64,000 nucleotides of DNA from Ureibacillus chungkukjangi (GTDB lineage Bacteria > Bacillota > Bacilli > Bacillales_A > Planococcaceae). The notes below the pieces were generated by a model. That model saw only the letters and a program-made list of their open reading frames with translations, did not search any database and was not told the origin of the DNA. Within the stretch, counting starts at the first letter, position 1. Each line of letters opens with the position of its first letter. Of this stretch, positions 36,617-46,112 are shown piece after piece. The stretch is from the NCBI RefSeq assembly GCF_003217295.1, contig NZ_QJTJ01000015.1:22807-86806 (forward strand), read 5' to 3'. A program made the position numbers and the translations under genes.

Positions 36617-37408
36617 ATGAATATTCAAGCCGCTGCTAATGCTTTGCTAGAAGCAGAGAAAACGAAAACACCCATTTCCCCTTTCACTTCTCTAGTAGAG
36701 CAAATTACTGCTGGAGATGCTTACAGTATTCAGCTACAGGTGATTCAAACAAAAATTGAAGCTGGAGCAACAGTGAAGGGTATGAAAATTGGGTTAACAA
36801 GTAAAGCGATGCAAGAAATGTTAAACGTCTACACACCGGATTATGGACATATTTTGGATTCAATGGTCTATGAGCAAAATCAACCTGTTGATCTAACGCA
36901 ATTTATTTCCCCAAAAGTGGAATTTGAAATTGCGTTTGTTTTGAAGGAGGATTTAAAAGGACCGAATTTAACAGCTGAGGATGTAATTCGAGCAACGGAC
37001 TACGTTGTACCTGCTATTGAAATCATCGATAGCCGTATCAAGGATTGGAAGATTAAGTTTGAAGATACTGTAGCTGACAACGGTTCAAGTGCTGGCGCAG
37101 TGCTTGGAGCCACAAAAACACCGCTTGATGGCTTAGATTTAGCAGCAGTTGAAATGAAGGCCTATAAAAATAATGTACATTATGATTCAGCAACTGGTGC
37201 TGCTGTATTAGGAAACCCGGTTGAGGCAGTAGTATGGCTTGCAAATGAACTTGGCACATATGATATCAGCCTGAAAAAAGGTCAATTCATTTTAGCTGGA
37301 GCCTTATCAAAGGCAGTGGAAATAGCAGAGGGCGAGGAATATTCGGCAGACTTTGGAGTATTAGGCAAAGTGTCTGTTTCTTTTGTGAAAGCAGGTGTAA
37401 CGAAATGA
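36617..37408 (+). CDS. 2-keto-4-pentenoate hydratase (MhpD/HsaE family)
   Basis: 263 residues. Adds water to 2-hydroxypenta- or hexa-2,4-dienoate to give a 4-hydroxy-2-oxoacid. Segments [27 protein letters not shown] (metal ligands) and [14 protein letters not shown] identify the family. Overlaps the next gene by four bases. The related 4-oxalocrotonate decarboxylases share the fold, but the order hydratase-dehydrogenase-aldolase favours hydratase. Confidence 0.9.
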   Translation: MNIQAAANALLEAEKTKTPISPFTSLVEQITAGDAYSIQLQVIQTKIEAGATVKGMKIGLTSKAMQEMLNVYTPDYGHILDSMVYEQNQPVDLTQFISPKVEFEIAFVLKEDLKGPNLTAEDVIRATDYVVPAIEIIDSRIKDWKIKFEDTVADNGSSAGAVLGATKTPLDGLDLAAVEMKAYKNNVHYDSATGAAVLGNPVEAVVWLANELGTYDISLKKGQFILAGALSKAVEIAEGEEYSADFGVLGKVSVSFVKAGVTK

Positions 37409-38283
37409 GAAAATGTAAAGTAGGCATTATCGGTTCAGGAAATATCGGAACAGATTTAATGTATAAGATTGTGCGTAGTGAAAACCTTGAAATGAGTGTA
37501 ATGGTTGGAATTGATCCTGAATCTGACGGTTTAAAACGAGCGGCTGAGCGTGGTTATAAAGCGATTTCTACCGGTATTGATGGATTAATGGAATGCCTAG
37601 AATTAGTTGATATCGTATTTGATGCGACTTCCGCCTATGCCCATAAAAAGCATAGTGATCTACTTACAGCTGCAGGGAAGAAGGTTATTGATTTAACACC
37701 AGCGGCAATTGGTCCATTTACAGTACCATCCGTAAATTTATCTGAACATTTTGACAAAAATAATCTGAATATGGTGACCTGTGGTGGTCAGGCAACAATT
37801 CCTATGGTCAATGCCATTTCTAGAGTAGTGCCAGTGGAATACGCTGAAATCGTCGCAACAGTAGCGAGTAAAAGTGCTGGTCCTGGTACACGAGCGAATA
37901 TCGATGAGTTCACACGTACGACATCCAAGGCAATTGAGCAGGTTGGAGGAGCAAAAAAAGGGAAGGCAATTATTATTTTAAACCCTGCAGAGCCTCCAAT
38001 TATTATGCGTGATACGGTTAATGCGCTAGTTGAAGTAGAAGGCAAGGAAGAGGAAATCACTCAATCTATTTTGGAAATGGTAAAGGAAGTACAAAAGTAT
38101 GTACCTGGTTACCGCTTAAGAGGAATACCTCAATTTGATGGACGCAAAGTTTCCGTTTTCCTAGAAGTAGAGGGAGCAGGAGATTACTTCCCACCTTATT
38201 CAGGTAACTTAGACATAATGACCGCAGCAGCTGCAAGAGTGGCAAATGAACTAGCGAAGCAATTAATTGCTGCAAACGTATAA
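37405..38283 (+). CDS. mhpF: acylating acetaldehyde dehydrogenase (MhpF/HsaG family)
   Basis: Oxidises acetaldehyde (or propanal) to the acyl-CoA with NAD and CoA. 292 residues; NAD motif [14 protein letters not shown], catalytic C126 in TCGGQATIP, and [16 protein letters not shown]. The family forms a channelled complex with the aldolase encoded next. Start overlaps the hydratase stop (ATGA). Confidence 0.95.
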   Translation: MRKCKVGIIGSGNIGTDLMYKIVRSENLEMSVMVGIDPESDGLKRAAERGYKAISTGIDGLMECLELVDIVFDATSAYAHKKHSDLLTAAGKKVIDLTPAAIGPFTVPSVNLSEHFDKNNLNMVTCGGQATIPMVNAISRVVPVEYAEIVATVASKSAGPGTRANIDEFTRTTSKAIEQVGGAKKGKAIIILNPAEPPIIMRDTVNALVEVEGKEEEITQSILEMVKEVQKYVPGYRLRGIPQFDGRKVSVFLEVEGAGDYFPPYSGNLDIMTAAAARVANELAKQLIAANV

Positions 38284-38297
38284 GGAGGAATCGATTG

Positions 38298-39305
38298 ATG
38301 GAACGATCAGTTAAAATATTAGATGTATCACTTCGCGACGGAAGCCACGCAATGAGACACTCCTTTACGGAAGAGCAGGTACGTGCAACCGCTAGAGGCT
38401 TAGACCAAGCAGGTGTGAGCTATTTTGAAGTAGCACATGGTGACGGCTTAGGTGGATCCTCCTTGCAATATGGTTTTTCCAAAGTAGATGAATTAAAGCT
38501 TATTGAAGCAGCTGCAGATGAGTGCGAAAATGCTAAGGTTTCTGTGTTATTAATTCCTGGAATCGGCATTAAAGAGGATTTACAGGATGCAGTAAAGGCT
38601 GGCGCAAAAATGGTCCGAGTTGCAACACATGTAACCGAAGCGGATGTTGCTGCACAGCATATCGCATTAGGACGCGAGCTGGGTTTAAAAACAGCTGGCT
38701 TCTTAATGATGGCTCATATGGCACCCGTAGAAAAAGTAGTGGAACAAGCCAAATTATTTGAAAGCTATGGTGCTGAAATCGTCTATGTTACTGACTCGGC
38801 CGGCTATATGCTTCCAGAGGATGTAACCGAACGAATTTCTGCATTGAAGCAGTCAATTGGCTGTGAAATCGGCTTCCATGCCCATAACAATCTGTCTATG
38901 GCGATGGCGAATACTGTTGCGGCTGTAAAAGCAGGTGCTACTTATATAGATGGTAGTTTAAGAGCATTAGGTGCCGGTAGTGGAAACACGCAAACTGAAG
39001 TGATGGTAGCTGTGATGGAGCGTCTTGGGTACAAAACAGGCATCGATCTATATAAAATTATGGATGTTGCCAATGATGTTGTTGCCCCATTCATGCAGCG
39101 TCCCCAGGAAATCACAGGCTCCAGCCTAATCATGGGCTACTCTGGCGTATACTCAAGCTTCTTGCTTCATACACAAGCAGCTGCCCAAAAATTTGGTATT
39201 GACGAACGCGACATCCTAGTTGAACTAGGGCGCCTAAAAGCAGTCGGCGGTCAAGAAGACCTGATCTACGACGTTGCCCAACAATTAGCATTAACAAGAG
39301 TATAA
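38298..39305 (+). CDS. mhpE: 4-hydroxy-2-oxovalerate aldolase (MhpE/HsaF family)
   Basis: Splits 4-hydroxy-2-oxovalerate (or the hexanoate) into pyruvate and acetaldehyde (or propanal). 335 residues; metal-site motif VSLRDGSHAMRHSF at the N-terminus, EIGFHAHNNLSMAMANT and DGSLRALGAGSGNTQTEV. Partner of the preceding dehydrogenase. ATG at 38298 has AAGGAGG eight bases upstream. Last gene before a strong terminator. Confidence 0.95.
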   Translation: MERSVKILDVSLRDGSHAMRHSFTEEQVRATARGLDQAGVSYFEVAHGDGLGGSSLQYGFSKVDELKLIEAAADECENAKVSVLLIPGIGIKEDLQDAVKAGAKMVRVATHVTEADVAAQHIALGRELGLKTAGFLMMAHMAPVEKVVEQAKLFESYGAEIVYVTDSAGYMLPEDVTERISALKQSIGCEIGFHAHNNLSMAMANTVAAVKAGATYIDGSLRALGAGSGNTQTEVMVAVMERLGYKTGIDLYKIMDVANDVVAPFMQRPQEITGSSLIMGYSGVYSSFLLHTQAAAQKFGIDERDILVELGRLKAVGGQEDLIYDVAQQLALTRV

Positions 39306-39314
39306 CCATTTGCG

Positions 39315-39340
39315 AACCCCTTCAAATTGAAGGGGTTTTT
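39315..39340 (+). terminator. terminator of the first catabolic operon
   Basis: AACCCCTTCAA / TTGAAGGGGTT with minimal loop and TTTTT. Confidence 0.9.
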
Positions 39341-39640
39341 GATTTGGAGTTGAGATGGGAGGGAGGTTTATGAGCGGATAGCGGGAACTGCGTGCACCAG
39401 ATAAATGCAATCTGCATACCTATACCCCAATCCATCTACCGATCCCCAGAACTACTTGCAAATACTACATCCCCTCAAAAAAAACGCCACCCCTAGCTGA
39501 CTTAAACTCTCCATATACTTTCCTAAAAAAACATATGTAGTAAAAAGTCCTAGATAAATAGTTAGAAATAGTAAAAAAATTACCGAGTTTCCAAATTTCA
39601 TTGTAAAAGAAATGATACAAAACTATTATTAAATTAGTAT
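39341..39640. other. non-coding stretch before the MFS gene
   Basis: AT-rich, no gene with a ribosome site on either strand. The minus-strand reading frame at 39465-39674 lacks one. Regulatory signals appear only near its right end. Confidence 0.5.
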
Positions 39641-39656
39641 TTGTAAGCGTTTTATT
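39641..39656 (+). promoter_or_regulatory. weak cre-like site before the MFS gene
   Basis: TTGTAAGCGTTTTATT fits the cre core TGTAAGCG with two mismatches at the right end. Confidence 0.35.
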
Positions 39657-39695
39657 TCTAGTTAAATACAACATTTTGTAGGGGGTGATATCTCG

Positions 39696-39761
39696 TTGGG
39701 GGACGGGTTATGCAGTCGAACATGGTCAATAGGAAATAGAGGGGGTTTTTTGGATGGGTAA
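39696..39761 (+). CDS. possible 21-codon leader ORF overlapping the MFS start
   Basis: AGGGGGTGAT precedes a TTG codon at a workable distance; the short frame (MLGDGLCSRTWSIGN...) ends in a TAA that lies eight bases past the start of the transporter's ATG. Could couple translation to the transporter or be chance. Confidence 0.3.
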   Translation: MGDGLCSRTWSIGNRGGFLDG

Positions 39762-40950
39762 AGTAATAAATCGGAATTTCTTGAAATTTTTAATTGTTAT
39801 TATTGCATTCCAAGATGTTGCAGCAGGTGTTGCTGGATCAATTATGGCAGATATTATCGCTGCCTTCCCGGATTATAATCCGACGATAGTTATGCTTGTT
39901 GCAACTTTCCCAGGGTTGATTCAAATTGTTCCTGCATTATTTTATGGGAAGCTAAGTGCAACCTTTAAAAAGAGAACACTATTATTTACAGGTTTAATTT
40001 TATTCATGATTGGTGGGGTAATGCCGTTCTTTATTGATAGTCTACCATTAATCATTGCTTTCCGTGGTCTTCTAGGGCTAGGGGTAGGGATTACAATGCC
40101 ATTATCAGTTGATATTATTTCAGATTTCTTTGATGGAAGAGAACGTGATTTCCTTATTGGATTTGGTACTTCAACAATTGCTTGTATCGGGGCAATTTTC
40201 TTCCAGCTAGGTGGAGGGATTTTAGCGGATTCATTTGGCTGGCAATATGGATTCTTAACTTATTTATTCCCAATTTGGATTCTAGCTCTTACATTCTTAT
40301 TCTTACCTGAACCTGAAAAACGAAAAATTGATGAAAATCAGCCTAAACAAAAGGTTAAAACACCAAGAGTCATTTATGCAGTATCTTTAGGTCAAATTAT
40401 TTTCTCTGCTTTAGTTTATGGTTACGTAACGAATATCTCTGTAGTGATTCAAGGAGAGAATTTAGGGACGGCAACACAGGCTGGTATGGCGATTTCTGTA
40501 TTCACATTTGGAACACTGCTGGCTGGGTTTGTATTTGGTCGCATTAAACATATAATTTCGGTTTCATATATACCATTAGCGGTCTTCTTAACTGGATTGG
40601 GCATGCTAATTTGCTTCTTCTCCCAAAGTCTAACAATGATTTTTGTTGGTAGTGTTATTGGTGGGGCTGGTATGGGAATTGGACTTCCGGGTGTGTTTGC
40701 TCGCGTTACAGAGGCGACTCCTAAAAATAGCAACACATCTTATGTAGGATTAGTAGTTGCTGCACAAGGTGTTGGCGGTATAATGGGGCCTTTCGTTTTT
40801 GCTTTGATTCTGGACGCTTTAAGTAAGGATATTGGGCGTTTCCCACTTGCTATTAGTGCGTTTGGTTTATTTGCTTTAGCTATAGTTTGGTTTGTACTGG
40901 TGAAACTTGCAAAACAGGCAAGCTCCCCAGACATTGAAGTGACAACATAA
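39754..40950 (+). CDS. major facilitator superfamily transporter
   Basis: 398 residues with about 12 membrane segments. MFS motif A region FYGKLSATFKKRT between segments 2 and 3, and FRGLLGLGVGITMPLSVDIISDFF in segment 4. No substrate signature is recognised. Flanked by catabolic operons with its own upstream region and terminator, it may import the substrate or export an intermediate. Confidence 0.88.
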   Translation: MGKVINRNFLKFLIVIIAFQDVAAGVAGSIMADIIAAFPDYNPTIVMLVATFPGLIQIVPALFYGKLSATFKKRTLLFTGLILFMIGGVMPFFIDSLPLIIAFRGLLGLGVGITMPLSVDIISDFFDGRERDFLIGFGTSTIACIGAIFFQLGGGILADSFGWQYGFLTYLFPIWILALTFLFLPEPEKRKIDENQPKQKVKTPRVIYAVSLGQIIFSALVYGYVTNISVVIQGENLGTATQAGMAISVFTFGTLLAGFVFGRIKHIISVSYIPLAVFLTGLGMLICFFSQSLTMIFVGSVIGGAGMGIGLPGVFARVTEATPKNSNTSYVGLVVAAQGVGGIMGPFVFALILDALSKDIGRFPLAISAFGLFALAIVWFVLVKLAKQASSPDIEVTT

Positions 40951-40968
40951 TAACGAGATTTTGTTATG

Positions 40969-41008
40969 AAAAATGAGGCTACCTTCTAATCTGGTAGTCT
41001 CATTTTTA
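40969..41008 (+). terminator. terminator of the MFS gene
   Basis: 15-bp stem AAAAATGAGGCTACC / GGTAGTCTCATTTTT, 9-base loop and T-rich tail. Confidence 0.88.
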
Positions 41009-41027
41009 TTATGAAAATTACTTCAAC

Positions 41028-41058
41028 TTAAAAACCAATAAAAACTTACAGAAAATGA
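41028..41058 (+). promoter_or_regulatory. shared upstream element, copy 2
   Basis: The 16-mer TTAAAAACCAATAAAA recurs exactly at 51070, and both copies are followed by a TTA..GAAAA.GA segment. Lies about 200 bases upstream of dioxygenase 2. Candidate site for the cluster's V4R/PucR regulator. Confidence 0.5.
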
Positions 41059-41194
41059 AGTGTAAGACAGATAGTTTATGCTCTAGAACAGTAAAAAGTA
41101 TTTGTGTAAGATTTCAGTATATTCAAATTAATATTGTGTTTTCAACTATTGAAAGTGTAGTAGAGTTGGTTTCTTCAATAGTTAAAAATTCAAA

Positions 41195-41210
41195 TTGAAA
41201 ACGCATTCAG
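41195..41210 (+). promoter_or_regulatory. CcpA (cre) site before dioxygenase 2
   Basis: TTGAAAACGCATTCAG matches the cre consensus at 15 of 16 positions and lies 23 bases before the start codon, where bound CcpA could block transcription. Confidence 0.65.
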
Positions 41211-41232
41211 CAAATCTATTGGGGGAGATTGA

Positions 41233-42189
41233 ATGAGTAAACCTGAACTTTCAAAACTAGGCTATGTAGCATTGGTTACACCAGATCTTGAAAAATCCTT
41301 ATGGTTTTTTAAAGACGTGATTGGTCTTGAAGAAACGGTAAATGTGGATGGTGTGCATTACTTAAGAGCTTATGGCGATTTTGGTCACCATACATTATCC
41401 ATCGAAAAAGGTGAAAGTGGCTATGTAAAGCATGTAGGCTGGCGTACGAAAAGACCAGAAGACGTTGCTGCATTTAAGCTAGCTCTTGAACAACATGGTA
41501 TTCAAGTAGAATCGATTGCAGCGGGTACTACAAAAGGAGTCGGGGAGACAGTGCGCTTCCAATTACCAAGTGGTCATTCCTTTGAACTCTATTACGATAT
41601 GGAAAAACCGGATGTAGAGGAGCACCGTCGATCTGTACTTAAAAATCAGCCTTATAAAGCTTGGGCGAAGGGTATTTCACCAAGACGTTTCGACCACATC
41701 AATATCCACTCAGCGGTAAATGTAAAGGAAACTTATGATTTCTTATTACAGCAACTTGGCTTTAATATGCGTGAGTATGTGGTTGATGATGAAGGCAATA
41801 CAGTTGCTGGCTGGATGAGTGTAACTCCTCTTGTACATGATGTAGCATTTATCGCTAAGCCATCTTTACCAACTCCAGCAAGACTTCACCATTTATCATA
41901 TTGGTCGGATGATTCTCAGGATATTTTAAGGGCTGCAGATATTTTAAAGGAAAATGGCTTACAGTTTATCGGACCAGGAAAGCATGGAATCTCTCAAGCT
42001 CTTTATCTATATGTCATGGATCCAGGCAGTGGATGTCGTGTTGAACTGTTCACTGGTGGTTACTTAATTTTCGAGCCGGATTGGGAGCCTGTAGAGTGGT
42101 CTTTAGAGGAGCGCACATTAGGTAATACCTATTGGGGAGACTCTGTTCAAGATAAAGAACTGAATAATATTACGATAGAAGCGAAATAA
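41233..42189 (+). CDS. extradiol ring-cleavage dioxygenase (VOC, type I), copy 2
   Basis: 318 residues, closely related to copies 1 and 3 over the full length. Metal ligands H155 (RRFDHIN), H220 (LHHLSYW) and E271 (RVELF). It ends with the shared GGYLIFEPDWEPVEW block. First gene of the second catabolic block, so it is probably induced separately from copy 1. A different catechol or a branch intermediate is the likely reason for duplication; this is inference. Confidence 0.92.
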   Translation: MSKPELSKLGYVALVTPDLEKSLWFFKDVIGLEETVNVDGVHYLRAYGDFGHHTLSIEKGESGYVKHVGWRTKRPEDVAAFKLALEQHGIQVESIAAGTTKGVGETVRFQLPSGHSFELYYDMEKPDVEEHRRSVLKNQPYKAWAKGISPRRFDHINIHSAVNVKETYDFLLQQLGFNMREYVVDDEGNTVAGWMSVTPLVHDVAFIAKPSLPTPARLHHLSYWSDDSQDILRAADILKENGLQFIGPGKHGISQALYLYVMDPGSGCRVELFTGGYLIFEPDWEPVEWSLEERTLGNTYWGDSVQDKELNNITIEAK

Positions 42190-42217
42190 AAGCTTCGAAA
42201 GAAGGGAGACAGGTGCA

Positions 42218-43018
42218 ATGAGGACGATTGTCATCAATCAGGAAGACATAATTCATTGGCAGGCTAGAATTCCGAATCATGTGATTGCATTGGGCTTCTT
42301 TGATGGACTTCATAAAGGGCACAAGAGAGTAATTTTAGAAGCTAAAAAAGTGGCCAATGAAAAACAGCTACCCTTGTCTGTCATGAGCTTTTTCCCGCAT
42401 CCCAAAAGTGTACTGTCGAAAGGGAAGGTTGAAGTAGATTATCTAATGCCGCTTGAGGAGAAACAGAAGCAGCTTGAGTTATTAGGCGTCGATTATTTCT
42501 TTGTCGTGGAATTCACTATGGAATTTGCCTCGCTGTCGCCGCAGCAATTTATTCAAGATTATGTACTAGGTCTTGGAGCAACACATGTTGTATGTGGCTA
42601 TGATTACACATACGGGAAAATGGGAGCAGGAAATGCCGCGTCAATTGCTATTGATGGCATGAATAAATTAGATGTGTCAATTGTGTCAAAAGTAGATTTA
42701 TGTGGTGAAAAAATTAGTTCTACGAGAATACGAGAATTGCTTTCAGATGGCAATGTTTCATTTATCTCAGAGCTAATTGGAAAACCATATACGGTGGAAT
42801 GGTGCGCGCAAAACGGTCTATTGCCATACTACACGCTTCCATCTGCGGGTCAATATGAAGTGACTTTGACAGGTAAGCTAGTCAATGAAAAAGCCATCAT
42901 TTCTGTAATCAACAAAACGGAAATTGACTATGGCTCTATAAAAATTCCTTCAAATGACCGGGTCACAATCACTTGGCATAGAGAAATTAGAAATGAAAAA
43001 TACAAAGCTATTAGTTAA
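42218..43018 (+). CDS. FAD synthetase (RibF N-terminal type, no flavokinase domain)
   Basis: 266 residues. The nucleotidyl-transferase motifs of RibF are present: GFFDGLHKGH (G26-H35), FFPHPKSVLS and ISSTRIR (166-172). The flavokinase domain that should follow is not recognisable: its GRxLGFPTAN motif is missing and only about 80 divergent residues remain. So it would adenylate FMN to FAD. Located among five flavin-dependent enzymes of the island, it may boost FAD supply when the pathway is on. Confidence 0.82.
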   Translation: MRTIVINQEDIIHWQARIPNHVIALGFFDGLHKGHKRVILEAKKVANEKQLPLSVMSFFPHPKSVLSKGKVEVDYLMPLEEKQKQLELLGVDYFFVVEFTMEFASLSPQQFIQDYVLGLGATHVVCGYDYTYGKMGAGNAASIAIDGMNKLDVSIVSKVDLCGEKISSTRIRELLSDGNVSFISELIGKPYTVEWCAQNGLLPYYTLPSAGQYEVTLTGKLVNEKAIISVINKTEIDYGSIKIPSNDRVTITWHREIRNEKYKAIS

Positions 43019-43029
43019 AGGGTGAGGAA

Positions 43030-43923
43030 ATGTCGAAAAATACTCAATTTAAATCTTTGTTAAAGCAGCCGAATGCATTTATAGTTCCTGGAGCTTATGA
43101 CGGCATGACAGCAAGACTTGTTGAAGAATTTGGTTTCCCGGCAATCTACGCAACTGGAGCAGGAATTTCCAATTCTCAGCTTGGCTGGGCCGATGTGGGC
43201 TTAACAACGCTGAATGAAATTGTGGATGTTGTGAGTCGTATGTCAGATGTTACAACAGTACCAATCATTGTTGATGGGGACACAGGCTTTGGGAATGCCA
43301 TAAACGTTATTCGAACAGTGAAATCCTTGGAGCGAGCAGGTGCTTCTGCCATTCAGCTTGAAGATCAGGTTTCACCTAAAAAATGTGGGCATTTTAATGG
43401 GAAACAAATTATTTCTAAAGCTGAAATGGTCAATAAAATAAAAGCTGCTGTTGATTCAAGAACTAATGAGAATTTCACGATTATCGCAAGAACAGATGCA
43501 ACTGCCATCAACGGTATTGAGGATGCAATTGATCGCGCAAATGCCTATAAAGAAGCCGGGGCTGATGTTCTGTTTGTGGAAGCACCAACAACTATCGAAC
43601 AACTAAAAGCGATTACAGCAAGTGTACCAAACGTACCTCATATTTTAAACATGGTAGAGGGGGGCAAAACACCGCTCGTTTCCTTAAAAGAGGCTGAGGA
43701 GCTTGGTTTCCATCTTATGCTTTGTGCAAATACAGTGCTTCGTTCAGCTATTAAAGGAATTCGTGAAAGCTTAAGTGTTCTTAAGCGAGATGAATCTCAA
43801 GAAAATATTCATGAGCTCATTTGTACTTGGGAGGAGCGTCAAAACCTGTTTAAATTACACCAAGTTAAAGAATGGGAAGACAAATACTTAAAGGACGTAG
43901 ATGTAGAGGAGGTCCGTTCATGA
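43030..43923 (+). CDS. isocitrate lyase/PEP mutase superfamily lyase
   Basis: 297 residues. Catalytic loop motif K117-K118-C119-G120-H121, the signature of C-C lyases such as methylisocitrate and dimethylmalate lyase, after VDGDTGFGNA and QLEDQ metal-site segments. So it is a lyase, not a phosphonate mutase. It might split a substituted malate or related acid left over from the alicyclic part of the substrate. The precise substrate is unknown. Overlaps the next gene by four bases. Confidence 0.86.
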   Translation: MSKNTQFKSLLKQPNAFIVPGAYDGMTARLVEEFGFPAIYATGAGISNSQLGWADVGLTTLNEIVDVVSRMSDVTTVPIIVDGDTGFGNAINVIRTVKSLERAGASAIQLEDQVSPKKCGHFNGKQIISKAEMVNKIKAAVDSRTNENFTIIARTDATAINGIEDAIDRANAYKEAGADVLFVEAPTTIEQLKAITASVPNVPHILNMVEGGKTPLVSLKEAEELGFHLMLCANTVLRSAIKGIRESLSVLKRDESQENIHELICTWEERQNLFKLHQVKEWEDKYLKDVDVEEVRS

Positions 43924-45326
43924 CACGTCAGGTAGACTTTGACCTAGCCATTATTGGCTGTGGAGCTGCTGGAACTGCAGCTGCTTTAGCTGCTGCTGAG
44001 AAAGCAAAGGATGCAAACCAGAGCTTGAAAATCGTCATTCTAGAAAGAGCTGACTACGAGCAACGTGGTGGCAATACAAGATGGACAGCAGCTTATATGC
44101 GTATGGAAAATATCGATCAGCCCGCACCAAATTTTGTAGAGGATATGGTAGCATTCTCAGATAATTATGCGGACAAAAGCTATATTGAAACATTGCACAA
44201 AAATGCCGGCTCTACTTTAAGATGGGTGGAATCAAAGGGAGTCGACTTTGATTATTTGCCAACAATGTTCTTAACGTCCTCTAAGCCTCGCTTGCTTCCA
44301 GTTGGAGGCGGACGTGCCATTATCGATACCTTGTCACTACGTGCACGAGCACTAGGCGTAGAAATTATCTATGAGGCAACAGCCTGGAACCTTTCTCTGG
44401 ACGAAGCAGGTGCAGTAAATGGCTTGAAGGTTCGCATTAAAGGCGGAGAAACAATGGAGCTTAACGTGAATGCAGTTATATTAGCAGCAGGTGGTTTCCA
44501 GGGAAGTCATGAAATGATGGCTCAATATATTGGCCGTGATGCTCATAAAATCCCACCTGTTTGTGAGGGTGGATATTTTAACAAAGGCGAAGCGATCCGT
44601 ATGGCGATGTCTTTAGGAGCAAAAGGTGCTGGACAGTGGGATGCATTCCATGCTGAGCCAGTGGATCCACGAAGCAAGCGTGAGGAAGCAGGCGTGATGC
44701 TGTATCCATATTTCATTTTAGTCAATCAGGATGGGCAGCGTTTTACTGATGAAGGATATACAACAATTGATGAGCAGTATGAGGCAGTTGCACGAAAAAT
44801 CTTCTATGAATGTCCAAATCATATTGCCTACATGATTGCCGATCAAAAAATGTACGATATCCCGAATTATACGGAAGCACTTCAAACAGAGCAGCCTCCA
44901 ATTCTAGCAAATACTTTAGAAGAGCTAGCAGAAAAATTAAACATACCAAAAGAAAATTTAACAAAAACAGTGAGCGAGTTTAATAAGGCTGTTCAACCCG
45001 GCGAGTTTCTATGGAATAAAAAAGATGATAAAAAAGCACTTGGAATTACCCCCGAGAAATCGAATTGGGCAATCCCGATAGAAAAAGGACCATATATTGC
45101 CTATCCGATTATTTCCTGCAATGTATTTACTAACGGTGGAATTGCTACAGATACGGAAGGTAGAGTTCTTTCAAATGATAATGACCCTATCCCGGGGCTA
45201 TATGCAGCTGGTGAAATGACAGGTCTTTACTACGGGAAATACCCAGGTGGTACTTCAGTACTACGAAGCTTAGTTTTCGGAAAACGTGCTGGAGAGCATG
45301 CAATTAGCTATATTTCTTCAAAATAG
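43920..45326 (+). CDS. FAD-dependent dehydrogenase, fumarate reductase/TcuA-like, copy 1
   Basis: 468 residues. FAD-binding start DLAIIGCGAAGTAAALAAAE, then ERADYEQRGGNTRWTAAYMR, which resembles tricarballylate dehydrogenase. C-terminal IPGLYAAGEMTGLYYGKYPGGTS closes the FAD site. The superfamily includes fumarate reductase flavoproteins, ketosteroid dehydrogenases and 4-oxocyclohexane-carboxylate desaturases, which introduce C=C bonds next to a carbonyl. A desaturation role is inferred. Start ATG 43920 overlaps the lyase stop. Confidence 0.85.
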   Translation: MTRQVDFDLAIIGCGAAGTAAALAAAEKAKDANQSLKIVILERADYEQRGGNTRWTAAYMRMENIDQPAPNFVEDMVAFSDNYADKSYIETLHKNAGSTLRWVESKGVDFDYLPTMFLTSSKPRLLPVGGGRAIIDTLSLRARALGVEIIYEATAWNLSLDEAGAVNGLKVRIKGGETMELNVNAVILAAGGFQGSHEMMAQYIGRDAHKIPPVCEGGYFNKGEAIRMAMSLGAKGAGQWDAFHAEPVDPRSKREEAGVMLYPYFILVNQDGQRFTDEGYTTIDEQYEAVARKIFYECPNHIAYMIADQKMYDIPNYTEALQTEQPPILANTLEELAEKLNIPKENLTKTVSEFNKAVQPGEFLWNKKDDKKALGITPEKSNWAIPIEKGPYIAYPIISCNVFTNGGIATDTEGRVLSNDNDPIPGLYAAGEMTGLYYGKYPGGTSVLRSLVFGKRAGEHAISYISSK

Positions 45327-45358
45327 AAGTCTTATTCATAGATAAGGGAGAGTTGCTT

Positions 45359-46087
45359 GTGGAGTTAAAGGGGAAAGTGGCTTTAGTTACCGGTGGAGGA
45401 AGAGGAATAGGCCGTGAAACCTGCCTATTATTAGCTTCATATGGAGCGGATGTAGCTGTTTGTGCTCGCAGTGAATCTGAATGTGATGAAGTAGTACAAA
45501 CAATCAAGGATCTGTATGGAACCAATGCCATCACTGTTATTTGCGATGTAGGAAATCTAGATGACGTAAAGAAATGTGTAGCAAAGGTAACTAGTGAATT
45601 AGGAAAGATTGATATTTTAATAAATAATGCAGGTGTGATGAGCTTAAAGCCATTTGTTGAGACACCAGTTGAAGAATGGCAATGGGTACAAGACATTAAT
45701 GTGAATGGTCCATTTTACTTATGTAAAGAGGTTATTCCAGACATGATCGATAGAAAAGATGGAATCATCATTAATATTGCATCTATTTGGGGAACTAAAG
45801 GTGGGCCAAACCGTAGTGCTTATATTACTTCAAAGCATGCCATTATTGGATTTACAAAGGCATTAGGTGAAGAAATGAAGCCATATGGAATCCGTGTAAA
45901 TGCCATTTCTCCGGGACCTGTGGATACGAAAATGATGACGGATATCGCACCTGATTATGATAAGTCAGCTTGGTTAAAGCCAATTGATATTGCCAATGTC
46001 ATTGTGGATTTAGTTTTACCTAAATCTGTAGCAGTAACAGCTACAACAATTGAAGCCTTCGGAAAAGGTCAGCCAGTATCAAATTAA
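45359..46087 (+). CDS. short-chain dehydrogenase/reductase
   Basis: 242 residues. TGGGRGIG cofactor motif, NNAG (89-92), catalytic S142, Y155 and K159 (AYITSKH). Classical SDR that probably oxidises an alcohol to a ketone with NAD(P). Between flavin dehydrogenases, an alcohol-to-ketone step before ring desaturation is plausible. GTG start at 45359 behind AAGGGAG. Confidence 0.9.
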   Translation: MELKGKVALVTGGGRGIGRETCLLLASYGADVAVCARSESECDEVVQTIKDLYGTNAITVICDVGNLDDVKKCVAKVTSELGKIDILINNAGVMSLKPFVETPVEEWQWVQDINVNGPFYLCKEVIPDMIDRKDGIIINIASIWGTKGGPNRSAYITSKHAIIGFTKALGEEMKPYGIRVNAISPGPVDTKMMTDIAPDYDKSAWLKPIDIANVIVDLVLPKSVAVTATTIEAFGKGQPVSN

Positions 46088-46112
46088 ACTTAAAACAAAG
46101 GGGTTATATAAA

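Noticed and set aside
39465..39674. 69-codon minus-strand ORF before the MFS gene
   Set aside because: No ribosome site ahead of its ATG and AT-rich composition typical of chance frames.
43030..43923. Phosphonate biosynthesis (PEP mutase)
   Set aside because: The KKCGH loop is the lyase type, and no phosphonopyruvate decarboxylase or other phosphonate genes are nearby.
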